Below are positions 35,881-63,000 of a DNA stretch of 64,000 bases, one piece after another (position 1 is the first letter of the stretch; each line of letters starts with the position of its first letter). Origin of the DNA: Amoebidium appalachense (taxonomy: Eukaryota; Ichthyosporea). The stretch is taken from positions 2,542,001-2,606,000 of the forward strand of contig CAVNZM010000004.1 in the NCBI GenBank assembly GCA_963693365.1, in the 5' to 3' direction. The notes beneath the pieces are model-generated. The model did not search any database. It was not told the DNA's origin and saw only the letters and a program-made list of their open reading frames with translations. The position numbers and the translations under genes were made by a program.

Positions 35881-36666
35881 CAATGTGTGGGTGTTGTTTT
35901 TTTTTGGGGGGGGGGGGGGGGGGGGGGGGGACTTTTTTTTTTCCTCCTTTAGCTGGGGAACATGGCATATGTAAATATATGGCACGGGGCACTTGTGATT
36001 TGGCAGAATGGATGACGTGGTATGCCACTGCACGTAGTCTCGCAACGTGATGCCTACTTTCTGGTTAAGTATTAGACAGCCACACACGGTATTGTATTTA
36101 CCGGCACATGCACACACATGCATTATTACGAATGTTTACTAGTCTGTATGAATGCCCACATCTTGCTAGTTGCCCTTTAGCTACAGCTGCACGCACTAGA
36201 CACACGAGTCTCTAAGGTGAATTCAAGATTGGAGATGGAATATCGATTGTGGATGGCCTGCTTAAGGGACTAATCCATAAACGCATATTCTCCGACGTGA
36301 ATGTGCACGTATTTTTGTAGACAGGATTAGATGTATGAATTTCTTGTAGCTGTATGCGGTGTTGTTGATGAATAGGAATGATAAGGAAGAGGCTTCCTGG
36401 ACGTACAATGGTTAGTCGTAGAACACATCATGTGCAGTCTTGGTCCGATGGTATTTGAGCTAAACATGCCTAAAAGCATTATTAACCGCAGTGATAGACA
36501 CGAAATGTTTTTAATGGTCCCCGTGATGTTGCTAATGTATCTGCAGATGGCTTTAAATAAATAAAGTAATTTGCCTACTCAGCACACACTTTATAAGTTT
36601 CTTGCGAACTTTTCAGTATGTTTATAAATCACTGTGGGTGCAGGTGAGACACCATGCCCCCAAGAA

Positions 36667-36699
<33 letters not shown>

Positions 36700-37363
36700 C
36701 CCGAAAAAAAGAGGGAGAAGAAGAAGAAGCAACCCTCGAGCCCACTGGGCCAACACGGGCACTACCACCACTATAATTATTACCCTGCCGTAGCCCCCAC
36801 CACCTTTATCCTTCCCCACCTTGTTGCAGCAGTTTTAGAGATCTTCTGTTGATCAATAGATAGGTCACGCCTTTGTAATGTTCTGTTGAGTTGCAAGTAC
36901 AGTGACGGCGGCTATATAGCTATGACACCATGGGGGCTGTTTTACTCAGATTGTGCAGTGCGGCATGCACCACGTATATCAACGCTAGCGGGGCATACTT
37001 CACGTATATTGACGGATTGCCCTAAATTCAAAGCATATATTTGCATGAAGTCAGCTGCAGGTTTTGGCCATGGAAACTGGATATATCCACATCGGCGTGC
37101 ACACATGCATTGCGTGCATTCATGATCGATATGGGCACGACTGCACTTGCGGTATTAAATATCATATATGTATAGTACTACTGCATGCTTGGCAATGCCC
37201 TAAAGTGTACTTATTGATTCCTGAGTAAATCCTTCGCAGTATTATATGTTTCCCTGGTGCTCTACAAAGCTCCTCTCTGGCCATGACCCTGGATGGATCC
37301 ACCCCAGGCCGTTTTGGCGGATTTGTTCCCCCTCCCCCTCCCTCCTTCTCCCCTCTTCCCCCC

Positions 37364-37396
<33 letters not shown>

Positions 37397-37508
37397 ACAT
37401 AGAGGGAAAGAAAAGGACAAAAAAAAATATAAAAAAAATAAAAACCCACTGGAACATACATATGCAAATGCATACACGTGCTTCGTAGCACACAGAGAAA
37501 TATGGCAG

Positions 37509-37566
<58 letters not shown>

Positions 37567-37715
37567 TTCCCCTTCCCCCTCCCCCTTCCCCCTCGAGCTC
37601 CAAAAAAAAAAAAAAAGAGAAGGAAAAAAACATTTTGCCAAATAATGATTAAAATTAACAAATAACGAATAAAAATTCTTTTCAATAAAAAAACAAAAAA
37701 CTCACGTGCGCACGT

Positions 37716-37771
<56 letters not shown>

Positions 37772-37980
37772 CTACACACACACACACACACTTACACACA
37801 CCATACAACCTCTACAGTAATAAATAACATTGCACGTGCAGGGCACAAAACACATCTGCCTGCCCGCCTACCCATCCACACACCCACAATAACACACGCG
37901 CAGTGCACGCATGCACGTGTGTACACTTACTCATGCACGCACGCACACCTTCATGCACTCCCGCCCACCCGCCTCCCCGC

Positions 37981-38023
<43 letters not shown>

Positions 38024-38660
38024 ACACAACCGGCATATACTAACACAAAACATACTCACACAAGCACACCCATGCACCGAAGCACAGACACACCCATTCA
38101 TTCACCCACCCAGTCACCCCCAGCCACCCATCCACTTGCAACCACCCACACCCACTCACACCCATACACGCATGCACCTAGACACAAATTTGCAAATCTG
38201 CAACACGGTCACACATAAATGCATGAGCCTGACAGACACAAACACAAGTCATACGACACAAGCAGAAATATATGACTCATGGGATTTATTTGGTTGTCCT
38301 AGTATTGCATGCATATGGTATGTACTGTCTCAAACCCAGGTTCTGCGCTACATACGTACATACAGCAACATATCATTCCTGCAAACGAGTGCATGCGTAA
38401 TACTGGAACTGTGTGAGCTCTAAATGGTAAGATTTGCGGCCTCCTATCGATGGGAAAGACTTGGTGCTACACACCCCAACAGACCTATCACAAGAGATTT
38501 ACACGCACATATCATCATAGCATTACACGCAGATTCCTATAAATATGTTGGAAGCCTAGTAAAGGAAGAGAGCGGATGAATGCATCACTCCACCACTCTC
38601 CGAACATCCTTCTCATCCCCCCACAGGTCCTAAGGTCCCAGGTGCACGTACAGCACCCAT
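35881..38660. other. Intergenic stretch between convergent genes
   Basis: Between the plus-strand unknown gene and the end of the minus-strand ASCC2 gene. Contains a T/G junction at 35897-35930, a C-run at 36670-36696, C-runs at 37368-37396 and a very long one at about 37509-37566 (~58 C), and CA arrays at 37717-37800 and 37984-38023. The 36130-36600 and 36850-37240 parts are unique AT-rich sequence. No gene recognised; ASCC2 3' UTR should occupy the right end. Confidence 0.6.
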
Positions 38661-52423
<13,763 letters not shown>

Positions 52424-53474
52424 ACATCTGCAGCGGTGCTGTTATGGGCAAAACAACTACGTTTTCCTCTGTTATCCCCTCTTCCCTCCTCAGAAATGAA
52501 TCTCTGCCACCTCTGCACCGGCCCACTTCACCGGCCCTGTCTCACTTGGATCTAGCTTTTTGCGTAACACTTATCTCTGACGATCAGTTACGTAATCGCA
52601 GAAAACATTTTCATTGGATACAGCCGGTATCAAGTGACTCAATTTCAGTTCCATTCCACGGCCATCTAGGGTGTTTCTAGATAGATGGCCGTGGTTCCAT
52701 CAGTCACATTTCACGGGAATCACGGGCCCGGCAGCTGGGCCTGGCATCATCAATGTAAATTCTCAGCAATGATGCACACATGAAATCCCACCTGCACAAA
52801 AAAAAACCTGGCACTATGTACACCTTCTTTTGTATAATGTACCTTTCTACATATCTATCCACACCTGCCCGACTGTCAAAGAGTAAGCACGGGGATTTAT
52901 CGTGCATTGGCGTCACGCGGTCGACTACGTAAGCCAGACTTACTGTAGGCTAGCCAGTCCCAAGTTTGGGGTACGCGAGCGCTGGCCAATGAAACTGTGC
53001 CTTTTCCAAGGAATTCGGAAACGAACGGTCGTGCCTCCTGTTTTTCTGTTCTTTTTCTTTAGTTGCATTATTTACCAGTAATATTTGGAACTACTTACTT
53101 GAATACATTATATGGCTAGCTATTTCAGCATCTTTTGTATTAATATTTCCCTCCGTTTTCCCTGTGCCCCTTCGCCCGGGCTCTGGAATGCGAAGAAGAT
53201 GCTTTGGGCCACTCACATGCGGGAGCCAATGAAAGCGCGCTGCTGGAAATCACCTTGATATAAAATCACGACACCTGAGGCAGACAGGGCACATTGACTG
53301 ACATCCAACACACACAAATAGAGTGGGTTTGTTTTTTTCAGACGTGAAAGGTTGAATTTACCACCTTCACCCAAAAAAAGGAAAGAACTAAATTAAGGGC
53401 AACAGCTAGCTCAAAAACGGTTTTCAACTCTTTTCATTTGTACTATTTGTAGTCAAAAGGTGCTGCGCTGAAAA
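52424..53474. promoter_or_regulatory. Divergent ASCC2/ADF intergenic promoter region
   Basis: About 1.05 kb separates the ASCC2 and ADF start codons, which point apart. A CCAAT box at 53226-53230 and TATAAAA at 53259-53265 lie in proper order for the plus-strand ADF gene, placing its transcription start near 53290. A second GGCCAATGAAA lies at about 52983-52993. The region has no long homopolymers, unlike the rest of the window. Confidence 0.6.
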
Positions 53475-55507
53475 ATGGTAAGCAGCCTGACGACGCGCCT
53501 TCGGTCCATGCCGCTTAGCCTATGATTTAGCGCATGCGACGCCTACAGACAACAGACACCCGGCCTACGTGCCCTCCTCTATCCCTTTTATTACTTAGAT
53601 TCTGACCTTGCACACCTTGAACCTTCCTATACAGTAGTCACTCACTACTCAAGACCTCCTCTAACTAATTTTACCGAAAAATTGGCACACCCGCGGCCGG
53701 CCCCCCTTATACATGCATGTCCTTGTTCGGTTCTTATTCTACCAACCTCCCCCCCCCCCCCCCCCCCCCCCCCCCTCTCTCTCTCCCCCCTCCTCCTCCC
53801 ACCCAGCAATCCTCCCCTCCCCCCCCCCCCCCCCCCCCCCCCCCAACAACACACACACACACAAACAAATTGCCCCACCACACACTGAATACTACCTATT
53901 ATAGCAGTTCTAGCAAGCACACAGCCTGAAGACGATTTATGAACTTACTGGTTTTGTTCACGTGACGAGGCAACGGTGCACTTCTGCATATGCGTTGACA
54001 TGGCCAAACTCGAGCTCGTTTACTACGTAGTGCTGTCAGGTATGGAAGGTGCACGTGTTTCCTGGTGATTTGGGCTGCAGGGGGAGCCAAGGCTTTCGAA
54101 TAATCCAATAACTTGATAATTTGGAGCTAATCCATTCTGCACAAACATTTCACAGGCGTCTGGCGTTCATGTCGGCGACGACGTGCTTCATGCCTTTACC
54201 GACATCAAGTACGGACACAAACACAAGTACGTCATGTTTGGCTTCAACCCACAATACTCTGAAATTCACGCGCTGAAGGCTGGGGACCTGAGTGCCACCT
54301 ACGACCAGTTTGTTGAGGACCTGCCCAAGACCAGCGGCTGCTACGCCGTGTATGACTTTGACTACAATGCACGGGATGGTGGAAAGCGCAACAAACTTGT
54401 GTTTGTGGTGTGGGCCCCTGATAGTGCCAAGCTGAAGAGCAAGATGCTGGTGAGTTTAGTTTCAAATGTCCCTCCTCCCCCCCCCCCCCCCCCCCCCTTC
54501 CCCCCCCCCCGGGCCCTCCTCCGTCCTCCTCCCTTCTCCTAGGGCCTTACTTTTTTCAGCTGCCAAACCCGCCTCCCCCCCCCCTCCCTGCCCCTCCCCC
54601 CGTCAACCGCCACTCACACAGCACAGGTACCAACATTCACTGTGGCGGGCAGCAACAAACTCATGGTGACATGCACGTGACAAATAGAAGTATGCATGCC
54701 CGCCCGCCCGCCCGCCCGCCCGCCCGCCCGCCCGCAGACACGCACACACGCACGCACGCACGTACATTGCAACATTGCAGCCACTTCATGCATGTTACAA
54801 CGCACGCACGCTACAACACACGCACGCATGCGGCAACACACACACACGTTAAAACGCACGCACGCGCGCACACACCGTGTAGCACAATCATTTCAATTCC
54901 CCTTCCCCTCCCCCCCCCCCCCCCCCCCTTCCCCCCCCTTCTCCCCCTCCGAAAAAAAAAAGAAAAGAAAAGAAAAGAATAACTTAAGCACCTTAATAAA
55001 ATTCCCCACCTTCCCCCCTCCCCTCCCCCCCGTCGAACCCCCCCCCCCCCCCGAGTTCCCTGCGGGGCCCATTGTACTCCCCACTCCACCATATTTACGT
55101 AGAGTATAGGTAACCTTTCTACCTGGTGAACGGGGAAGGGGAAGCGAGATGAAGAAATGAGCCGGGGCAGACGTGGCGGGATGAGGGAACGTGGGTTCCA
55201 CAAGCCCCCCGGGGAGTGGGGGGGGGGGGGGGGGGGGGGGGGTTAGCTTTTTCTAGGTGGCAGTATTACAGATATTTTTATTGCAGGGCAATAAATACCA
55301 ATGGAACGGTACAAACTCATGATACTGCCGGGTTTGCCTACCACTGCATACTCTAATCGCGTATGCACCTGCAAACAACAGGTGGCCAGCAGCAAGGACG
55401 CACTCCGCAGCTCGTTAGACGGGATCCATGCTGAGATTCAGGCCACAGACATGGAGGAGATTGCATATGACGAGGTGCTGGAGAGGGTGTGCAGGGGTGA
55501 TGCATGA
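53475..55507 (+). CDS. Actin-depolymerising factor / cofilin
   Basis: Exons: 53475-53477 (the ATG alone, ATG|GTAAGC), 54156-54449 and 55382-55507, all in phase 0, giving 140 residues, the normal ADF length. The product starts MASGVHVGDDVLHAFTDIK. It carries the ADF core WAVYDF-type block (here CYAVYDFDYNA) and GKRNKLVFVVWAPDSAKLKS, leading to KMLVASSKDALRSSL, the long actin-binding helix. Ser3 is in the usual regulatory phosphorylation position. ADF/cofilin severs and depolymerises ADP-actin filaments in the cytoplasm. Isolation of the start codon on its own exon is a well-known ADF gene feature. A C tract begins about 25 nt after the second donor. The upstream region has CCAAT and TATA boxes. 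Confidence 0.96.
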
Positions 55508-55950
55508 GCGAGATTTAAGCATTTTTACGCACATGTGAACATTCTGCCCTGCGCAAGGATGTTGTAATTGCTTACATGTTCACATAACTGACATACGCAT
55601 CTACTGTAACAGCGTGTCGAAATCTGGGGTAACTTATTTGCTCTGAAAGTAAATTTTAAAAAAAAAACTGATGCAGAAATAATATTAAACTTGTAAACGT
55701 AGGGGCTCCCTATCGTAAAACCGTAACACACACACCCCGATCCCCCTCCCCACCACCCCCCAACCCGCCCCCACAAAATGTCCCCCCCCCCCCCCCCCCC
55801 CCCCCTGGCCACCCCCTCCCTCCCCCGGCCCCCAATACGCACACACACGTGTACACATGCACAAACGCAATTACGCATACACGCACAAACGCGTGCACGC
55901 ACGGCACACATACACATGTGTGCACACAACCACACACGCACACACGTGTG

Positions 55951-56022
<72 letters not shown>

Positions 56023-56059
56023 TACACACACACACACACGCACACACACACAACACACG

Positions 56060-56122
<63 letters not shown>

Positions 56123-57108
56123 GGAATAAAAGAACACACTATATAAGGTGGTCCCTTAGAGTCCCTTCACACCGGGTGTCAACAGACTCCCAGTACTAGT
56201 GTTGGCCTATATTACGTCACCGGTCGGGGCTGCATTGCCTAAGGCTGAATTACCAGATATGGCAGCTCTGCAGTAGTGTCCGTGACATGTAACCAATAAA
56301 GGCAGGGTTCGAAAGCAGGTTATGACGTAGCTGTGGCTCACTTGGCTCACGCCGCAGCCGAAGGCCGTGTCACCTCCGGCTGTTCGACGCGACCGAGTGC
56401 TTTTGGGTCTGTGTGTTCGTTGCCCAGAGTTGAACGTGTGTCCGAAACTGTTAAGTCTGCTTGAGTTTCTACGTCAGGTTTCTTTCAAGGTTGTTGCAGG
56501 GCCTAACTTCCTGGTTTCACCATTTTCCGGGTAACATGGCTTTGAACTAATGTTTTGTAGTCCACCGTGCAAAGGAACGACTATGTAGGCCTAGGCGGAC
56601 GGCGTACCTGGGGTAGAGACGACAGCTTGTCACACGCCGCAAGGGTTGACACTACGGTGTATAAAGATTTTTTTATAAAAAAAAAAGGCGCAAATTAAGA
56701 GCAGCATACGAGATATCAACACGCCACAAATTGTTTGGTTTGTGCACTCAAAGGATTTTTGGATTCCTTTGTTTGCACAATCCGTGCCGCAAAATAATAA
56801 TATCAGAGTGGGATACAACGCGAAGGCTTGTTTCACAGCCACCTGGGTTGAGCGAACATACGTCCTAAAAAGAGGTATGTGTTTTCAAGTTTGTTTCGGC
56901 TATGGTTTGTTTTGAGATAATGCTCACATGTTTTGATGCGCTGGAAAGCATCCCAAATAGCACAGAACGAAGAAACTGCTTGTGCCTCTTCGTCTCCCAC
57001 CTGTTGTGAACAAGTAAGCATAACTGTTTTGCATAGTATTTGTGTTTTGCGGTCACAATCCACTCGCTTTCTGTTATACACTGACGAGAGCTTTTTCACA
57101 AACCCAGG
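55508..57108. other. Intergenic stretch and probable Yippee 5' region
   Basis: Contains a C-run at about 55778-55805 and long CA arrays at 55961-56019 and 56064-56119. After them comes ACTATATAAGG at 56137-56147, a possible TATA box, then about 900 nt of mixed unique sequence that may hold a 5' UTR exon and intron of the Yippee-like gene, since CACAAACCCAG at 57108 reads as an acceptor. No other gene seen. Confidence 0.5.
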
Positions 57109-57164
57109 ACTACTTCCCACTTGACTACGAACCTTTTCACGGCTCCAAGTCTCAAACCACAACA

Positions 57165-57503
57165 ATGGGTCTGCTGTTCAAAGAGTACCTTAACGGCGAG
57201 CGCATTTACAGCTGCGCAACCTGTCGCTCCCATCTGGCCTCACATGAACAGATAATCTCCAAGTCTTTTCAAGGACGAAGCGGCAGGGCTTATCTTTTCA
57301 ACCAGGTGGTAAACGTTCAAACGGGAAAGCCCGAAGAGAGATTACTCATCACCGGTGTTCATTTGGTGGCAGACATCACCTGCACCTGCTGCAATGCGAA
57401 TCTAGGTTGGAAGTACGAGCAGGCGTATGAGCCATCACAGAAGTACAAGGAAGGAAAGTTTATCATTGAAAAGGCAAAGATGGTGAAGGAGAATGGTTGG
57501 TAG
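57165..57503 (+). CDS. Yippee-like zinc-binding protein
   Basis: 112 residues from the ATG at 57165 (ACAATGG). The Yippee domain spans nearly all of it: [11 protein letters not shown] with the first CxxC, then [30 protein letters not shown], and the second CxxC in [15 protein letters not shown], followed by [13 protein letters not shown]. The four cysteines bind one zinc in a beta-tent fold shared with cereblon and Mis18. The closest animal relatives by pattern are YPEL5-type (MG start, YKEGR/KxIxE), which in animals belongs to the CTLH/GID ubiquitin-ligase assembly; that role is inferred only. The frame is open upstream to an acceptor at 57108, so the coding part is one exon. Stop TAG at 57501. 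Confidence 0.95.
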   Translation: MGLLFKEYLNGERIYSCATCRSHLASHEQIISKSFQGRSGRAYLFNQVVNVQTGKPEERLLITGVHLVADITCTCCNANLGWKYEQAYEPSQKYKEGKFIIEKAKMVKENGW

Positions 57504-59259
57504 TGCAAATAAGAAGGTTGAATTGCTGTTTATGAAATGGGTGGTAGCTCCTTCTCCAACTGCACGTTTAGACTTTCATAGCCCCCCCCAGCCCCCTCCC
57601 CCCCCCCCCCCTTCCCCCCCCCCCCCCTTCCCCCTTCCCACCCGCCCTTTCCCCCCGTCTAGGTTGAAGAGCGATTTATTCACCTATTTAGATAGCAACC
57701 GTAGTTCTACCGTCAAGTTGTATGTGGTTTACTATAATATTACATTTTTCGTCCATATGGCTATCAGGCAGGAGCACACTATTATGTAGTGCAACATGTA
57801 CATACTTCGAGCATAATTTCTCAGCTCAGAGACAAAACTGTGTTTTGCTTTCACACTTGAAGTGTTTTAGTGCTTTGTTTATTACCAATCGATGTTCGAC
57901 TCTGTGTAATACCTTGGGCATTTGAAGTGAGTCGGTAGCCACGGTCAAGGTTGGGTTTTTCCTAGACGGCCTGAGATTATTAACATCAGAAATCGGGTGA
58001 AACCGTTTTTGGTGTGAAAGAGCGCTGTTGCCATGAAAACAAAGGTGTCACCAATATTTATTAGCAACATCAATGTATTGTAGGACCTAGGGCAGCTACT
58101 AAATGCACGTGAGAGCTAGAAACACGTGTACACAATGTACCCCCGCAGTGATTGCACTTCTCATTGATTTTGAGGGTGCCGTATTGTAAAATCAATACTT
58201 CTAGATCACGCAAACCTGCGGTCATGAATGTGCGAGTCCCCCCTCCCCCTCCTGTCCCCCCGCCCCACCCCACACCTTCACGGATCCCTCCCGTCACTCC
58301 CTGCCCTCCCCGCTACATTCACGGGCCCGGCCCCACACGTACAAGTACTCACACACGATCATGATCATGCATCGTTGCATACGTGCACGTACGCGTGGGT
58401 CACAATGCAGAAGCACGGCACGGTTACACACAGCTACGCACACAGCCCCACTATCCACACGTGGGTATGGCATACACACGTCGCCCTCATAAGATCATGC
58501 CCAAGCACACCAGAGCAGCACATTTTTCCTGGCTCCTTGGTTTCTCTAGATCCCTTTCTCTTTCGGCAACTTTTTCTTTCTTTCATGCTTTTGCGTGCTT
58601 CCTCTGTCCCACCACCTCCACCCCCTCCCCTCCCCTCCCTCCTCCACTTTTTAAACTCTCTTCTCCTCTCTTTCTCTTCTGAGAATATGGTCGTTCTCTC
58701 CTAGTATCCAAAAGCCCAGTAAGGCCCTGAGAACGGTCCCGTGGTCTGCTGCCGTGCCATATGTTGTGCAACCACAATCAACTTTGAAACCCCATGCATG
58801 TGCAAAGTCAATGAGGTTCATTACCGTCCCAGCCCTCAAGCCGCCCGGGGCCTCAGTAGGGTCTCGAACGACGAGTCACAGGCCCGCGGATCGTGAGAAC
58901 CGGGCTACAAATTCGAGTCCAGGGGTGCAGGGTTTGAACAGCAGGTTGGTATATGATTGGATAGCCACGCACCCTAAAATATGTATGCCTAATTAAGCTA
59001 TTTTGTAATCTTATGGATTGGGCAAAATGTCTAATATGGCGGGAAAACTTGTCCCCTGTGCCGGCCAAAAGCCTTCAGTCCGACCGAGCCCGTTCCGGAG
59101 GCGGTCAAAACCGTAGACGGTTGGCTGAAACCACCTACAAAAAGAAACCTTGGGGCTTTTACTTTTTAGGTGCTGGGCTGCTATTATAGAGCTTATATTT
59201 TGTAAGAGCAGCCATCATGACGCAGGCCAAAGAAAACGAAGCAGGCAAGCAGGTCAAAG
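57504..59259. other. Intergenic stretch
   Basis: C-rich tract at 57581-57650, unique AT-rich sequence to about 58140, another C-rich patch near 58236-58275, a C/T-rich patch at 58605-58680, and a possible tRNA-related repeat at 58840-58930. No gene recognised on either strand. Confidence 0.6.
58840..58930 (-). repeat. Possible tRNA-derived SINE head
   Basis: On the minus strand, GTTCGAGACCC (58869-58859) fits a Pol III B box, and TAGCCCGGTTC (58907-58897) is a weak A box about 28 nt upstream, close to tRNA spacing. The arms do not fold as a functional tRNA. Copy number elsewhere is unknown. Confidence 0.3.
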
Positions 59260-59993
59260 ATGGTTTCAAGATGGCCAAACTTGATAACAAGGAAGCTGCC
59301 TGAGGAGCGTGAAAAGCGTGTGGCACAGCTGCAGGAGGCGAAAAGGTAATGCACAGAAGTTTTTTTTTTGCATGATACCTTGGAAAAAGTGTAACTAATT
59401 TTATGGAAAATTTTCCGGTGGCAGCAACATGGACTGACAAATGAACAAGACACTTGGCATGTCGGTTTCATGCCTTGACTTACATAATGATAATGATTCC
59501 TGTGTGGTGAAAATATACTTTTTCTGACTTTTTGCTTGTGTGTGGGTGGGTTAAGTGTAGGCTCGTATCACGTTCTGTGCAGTTGGGAATGGCCAAGGAA
59601 AGGCACTCCTCAGCAGCCACCGACAAAGACACAGCTCTGGGGAATCACGGTATGTCATGTTGGCGTGTGGTGCTACCAATGATGTATGCAGCACGATGCA
59701 TGGTGCTACCGCCCTTCATACCTCCCAAATTTGAAAAATGGAATGTTTCTTTATAAATTGACGGAAAGCTCGCCAAATATAAATTCTAAAAACATAACTC
59801 GTTGTTAGACATTACTTCAGCTCTTGCAGCCTATTCATTACGATTCATTATTTTCAGCTCTTGCAACCTACACAGCATGCTGAAAGTTTAGATCATAGCA
59901 AGAGTAGCAGAGGTGCTGTCCTGCCTTCGAGGAGTTGGTGTTAATTCCTTAATTCCTACGCCTTTGGGGGGGAGGTGGGGGGGGGGTGTACAA

Positions 59994-60034
<41 letters not shown>

Positions 60035-63000
60035 CAGCTTACAAAACCTTACATGCCCATTCGCACATCCAGACAGATCTCTTGCCCTGGTCCGAGGCAG
60101 ACGTCACCAAGAAACCGAGCACTAACACAACACGCAAGTACTGCTTTTGGTTTCCAGGTATATCATTCACCTTTCACATTTGAAACAGAGGTTTCTGTGC
60201 TTTTTCTATCGCTATCATGCAGTGCTTAAAAAGTTCCTTCCATTCGTTGGTTCTTTTCCCCAACTTCTATTTCCATACCCGCCGTTCTTGTGGTGGTTTG
60301 CTTGTTTTCTTGAACACTGTCCTTCGTATGCATGCAGTAAGCCCTTGCGCATGCAGTAAGCCCTTGCCACGAAGATTGTGCAAGCTAATTTGGGAGCCAT
60401 GCACCGGTTTCCCTTGCTTTGAACTTCTCTTCTCTATTCTATTTCCTTAAAACTTTTGTGCTATAGTTCAAGCACTGCCACGGATTTGTGTGTTAGTACT
60501 CCTTTTGACAGCCTAATTAGTAATTGATTTGATGAACATATGTAAATAACGTATAAGGGAGTTTCATGTCAAATCCCTCCCTCCTCCCCCCCTCCCCCCA
60601 ATCCCCCCCCATCTCTTAAGATCTTGCTCCCCGGGGTCCCATTTCCTCCCCTGCTTCCGTTTTTATTTTCCGCCCTTTTGCTCTCATGCTTTCCGTTGCC
60701 ACATTTCCTGATCATAGAAACGAGTGTGCTAGCATGGTTTGAAGGTTGGTCCTTATTTTGGGCAGCGGTGAACCAGGCAAAAGCACGCACATATGTGAGG
60801 GAACTTGTTCGTGGCTCTTAGTTTGGTTTGTCTACTCCTTTGATTGTATATGTGGCAGGGTAAGAGGGGAAGGGAAGGGGGAGGGGGGAGGGGAAGAGGT
60901 TGCTACCTTCGTGCTTGAGAAGGTTACTGGAACGGGCCATAATATTTCCGAATCTCCAGAAACGAAAGAAAGCGGAGGAGGGAGAGGGGAAGGGGGGGGG
61001 GGGGGAGGGGAGGGGAAGGGAGGGAGGGGAGGGGGGGGGGGGGGGGGGGGGGAGGGGGAAGGGAGACAGGGGGGGGGGGGGGGGGGGGGGTTTGTAAAAT
61101 AGGGAGCTAGAGAGTTTTTCGTTTTCCATCATGCAGTGTGCTTGATTATTGGTTACTTTGGAAGCCGTTAAGCAGTGGGGAAGTGTGGGTATTTGGGGTG
61201 TGAGCGTATTGAATAGTGCTTTTGTTTCTAACCCCCCCCCCCATTTTCCGTTTTTAGGTTTGCTCCAATTACAAAAGGGTGTGTATGTGTGTGTGTGTTT
61301 AGGGGAGAGTGAGGGGGGTGGTAGAGGTTTGGAGTAGTGGTAGTTTGATGTGAAGTTGAGGAAGGGGAGCTGATCTCGCTGTTCAACTAATGCGAGGGGG
61401 GAGGGGGGTAGGGGGGGTGAGGGGGGGGGGGGGGGGGGAGGGGGGGGGAGGGTAGTTGGTATTCTTGCCCGTTGGGTGCTGTGTAGCCTAAGACCCTTTG
61501 GGGATTGTTTTAAGGTATTATTGTAGTTGTCCTACTTCGATCCTTTCCTTGTATGAAGTCGCTCGGTTCAACACTGTCCTTTTGCTATTATGGACTTCCC
61601 CTTTTCCCATTGCTTCCTTGTTCCTTCCTTCCTTGCAAGCATCTTTCTTTCAGACTTCCTTCTATTTTCTGCATCTCGTTCTTTATTTCTTTCTCCTCCT
61701 TCTCTCGTTCTGCCCTCTTTTTTGCCTGCTTTCCTTCCTTCGTTCGTCGCTTGTTCCTTCCTTCTTTCATAATGATTTCTTTCGTTCTTCGTTTCCCGGT
61801 TTCCCTCTTCGTTCCCATTTTTTATTTTTTTTTATTACATATATACGGAGAGCCGAGCAGGAGGGACCGGGGAGAAGAGATGGAAAAGGGGAGGGTTGGT
61901 TATTTGGTAGCAAACAACGTGCTTTGCCTTTACGGAAATGTTTGTGCCTAGCTGAATGTCATTTGTTTTATCAGGGCAGTTTCGTGTTGGTGCCAAGAAC
62001 ACATTTGGGTCCCTCTCTGGCCTGGACACACCCATACCCACCATGACCATAGACTATCCAGAGGTGATTGTCGCTTCACGTGCATAAGAGCGTATATGTG
62101 TTTTTTGTGCTTAGGGTGATTGGAGTGAAGACGTTGGTTACAGCGGGATATTAGATGAATTAGGATTTTGTTGTGGTTTTGCGGAAGGTTTTCCTTTATT
62201 CGTCGGTGTATCATGAGTCTCTCCCTAATTCCGTTTCTGGTCTCCCCCCCCCCCCCCCCCCCAAAAAAAAAAAAAAAAAAAAAGATGAAAAAAAAGGTAA
62301 AACAAACTGCCAGGGGACGCATCCTACGAAATCACCACTGCTACCGCCTCCCCATTATCACAACTCGTTTAGCGTATTGTATATGCTCGAAAATTGCGCT
62401 TGCCGGTGTTGTATTCCCATAAGTTAACCGCGAGATAGTAGTCATAACTGGCGATGATTATCAGGTTGTTTGCAGTACAATTTCTGATTGACTGATTAGC
62501 AAGAGATGGCACCTATCCTTCCCCCCCCCCCCCCCTCCCCCCGGCGCCTCTGTCCCCTCTCCCCCCAACTCTTCCTCTACGAATCATTCCAACCCCCAGC
62601 CTCTTTGACCTTTTCCCCTCCGAAAGTTGCAGATTTACATCCTCCCCCCCCCCCCCCCCCCCCTCCCCTCCCCCCTCCCCCCTTCCCCCTCTCCACCGGT
62701 GCCCCTTCTCCCTCTTCTTGCCCCTTTCCTCTACCCCTTTGCCCTCTCACCCTTTAAGAGAAAAACAAAGACAGGGAAAAGGGGGGGGGGGAGAAATGAA
62801 AAAAAAGAAAACATAAACGTATCTTTGCCTCTTTGCTTCCTGTAGACAGCACAATGATACTTTTCCTTCTAGTGGCAATAAGCATTATACACATGCACAT
62901 CTTGCAATAACAGAAAAAGCATCTCTGCACTCGCATATCATTAATTCCCACTTGAGCACACATGATATAGAGGACATACAATGAACATGTTCTCTAAGTA

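Noticed and set aside
58857-58927. Functional tRNA gene
   Set aside because: A B-box-like sequence is present, but the acceptor, anticodon and T stems do not pair; kept only as a weak SINE candidate.
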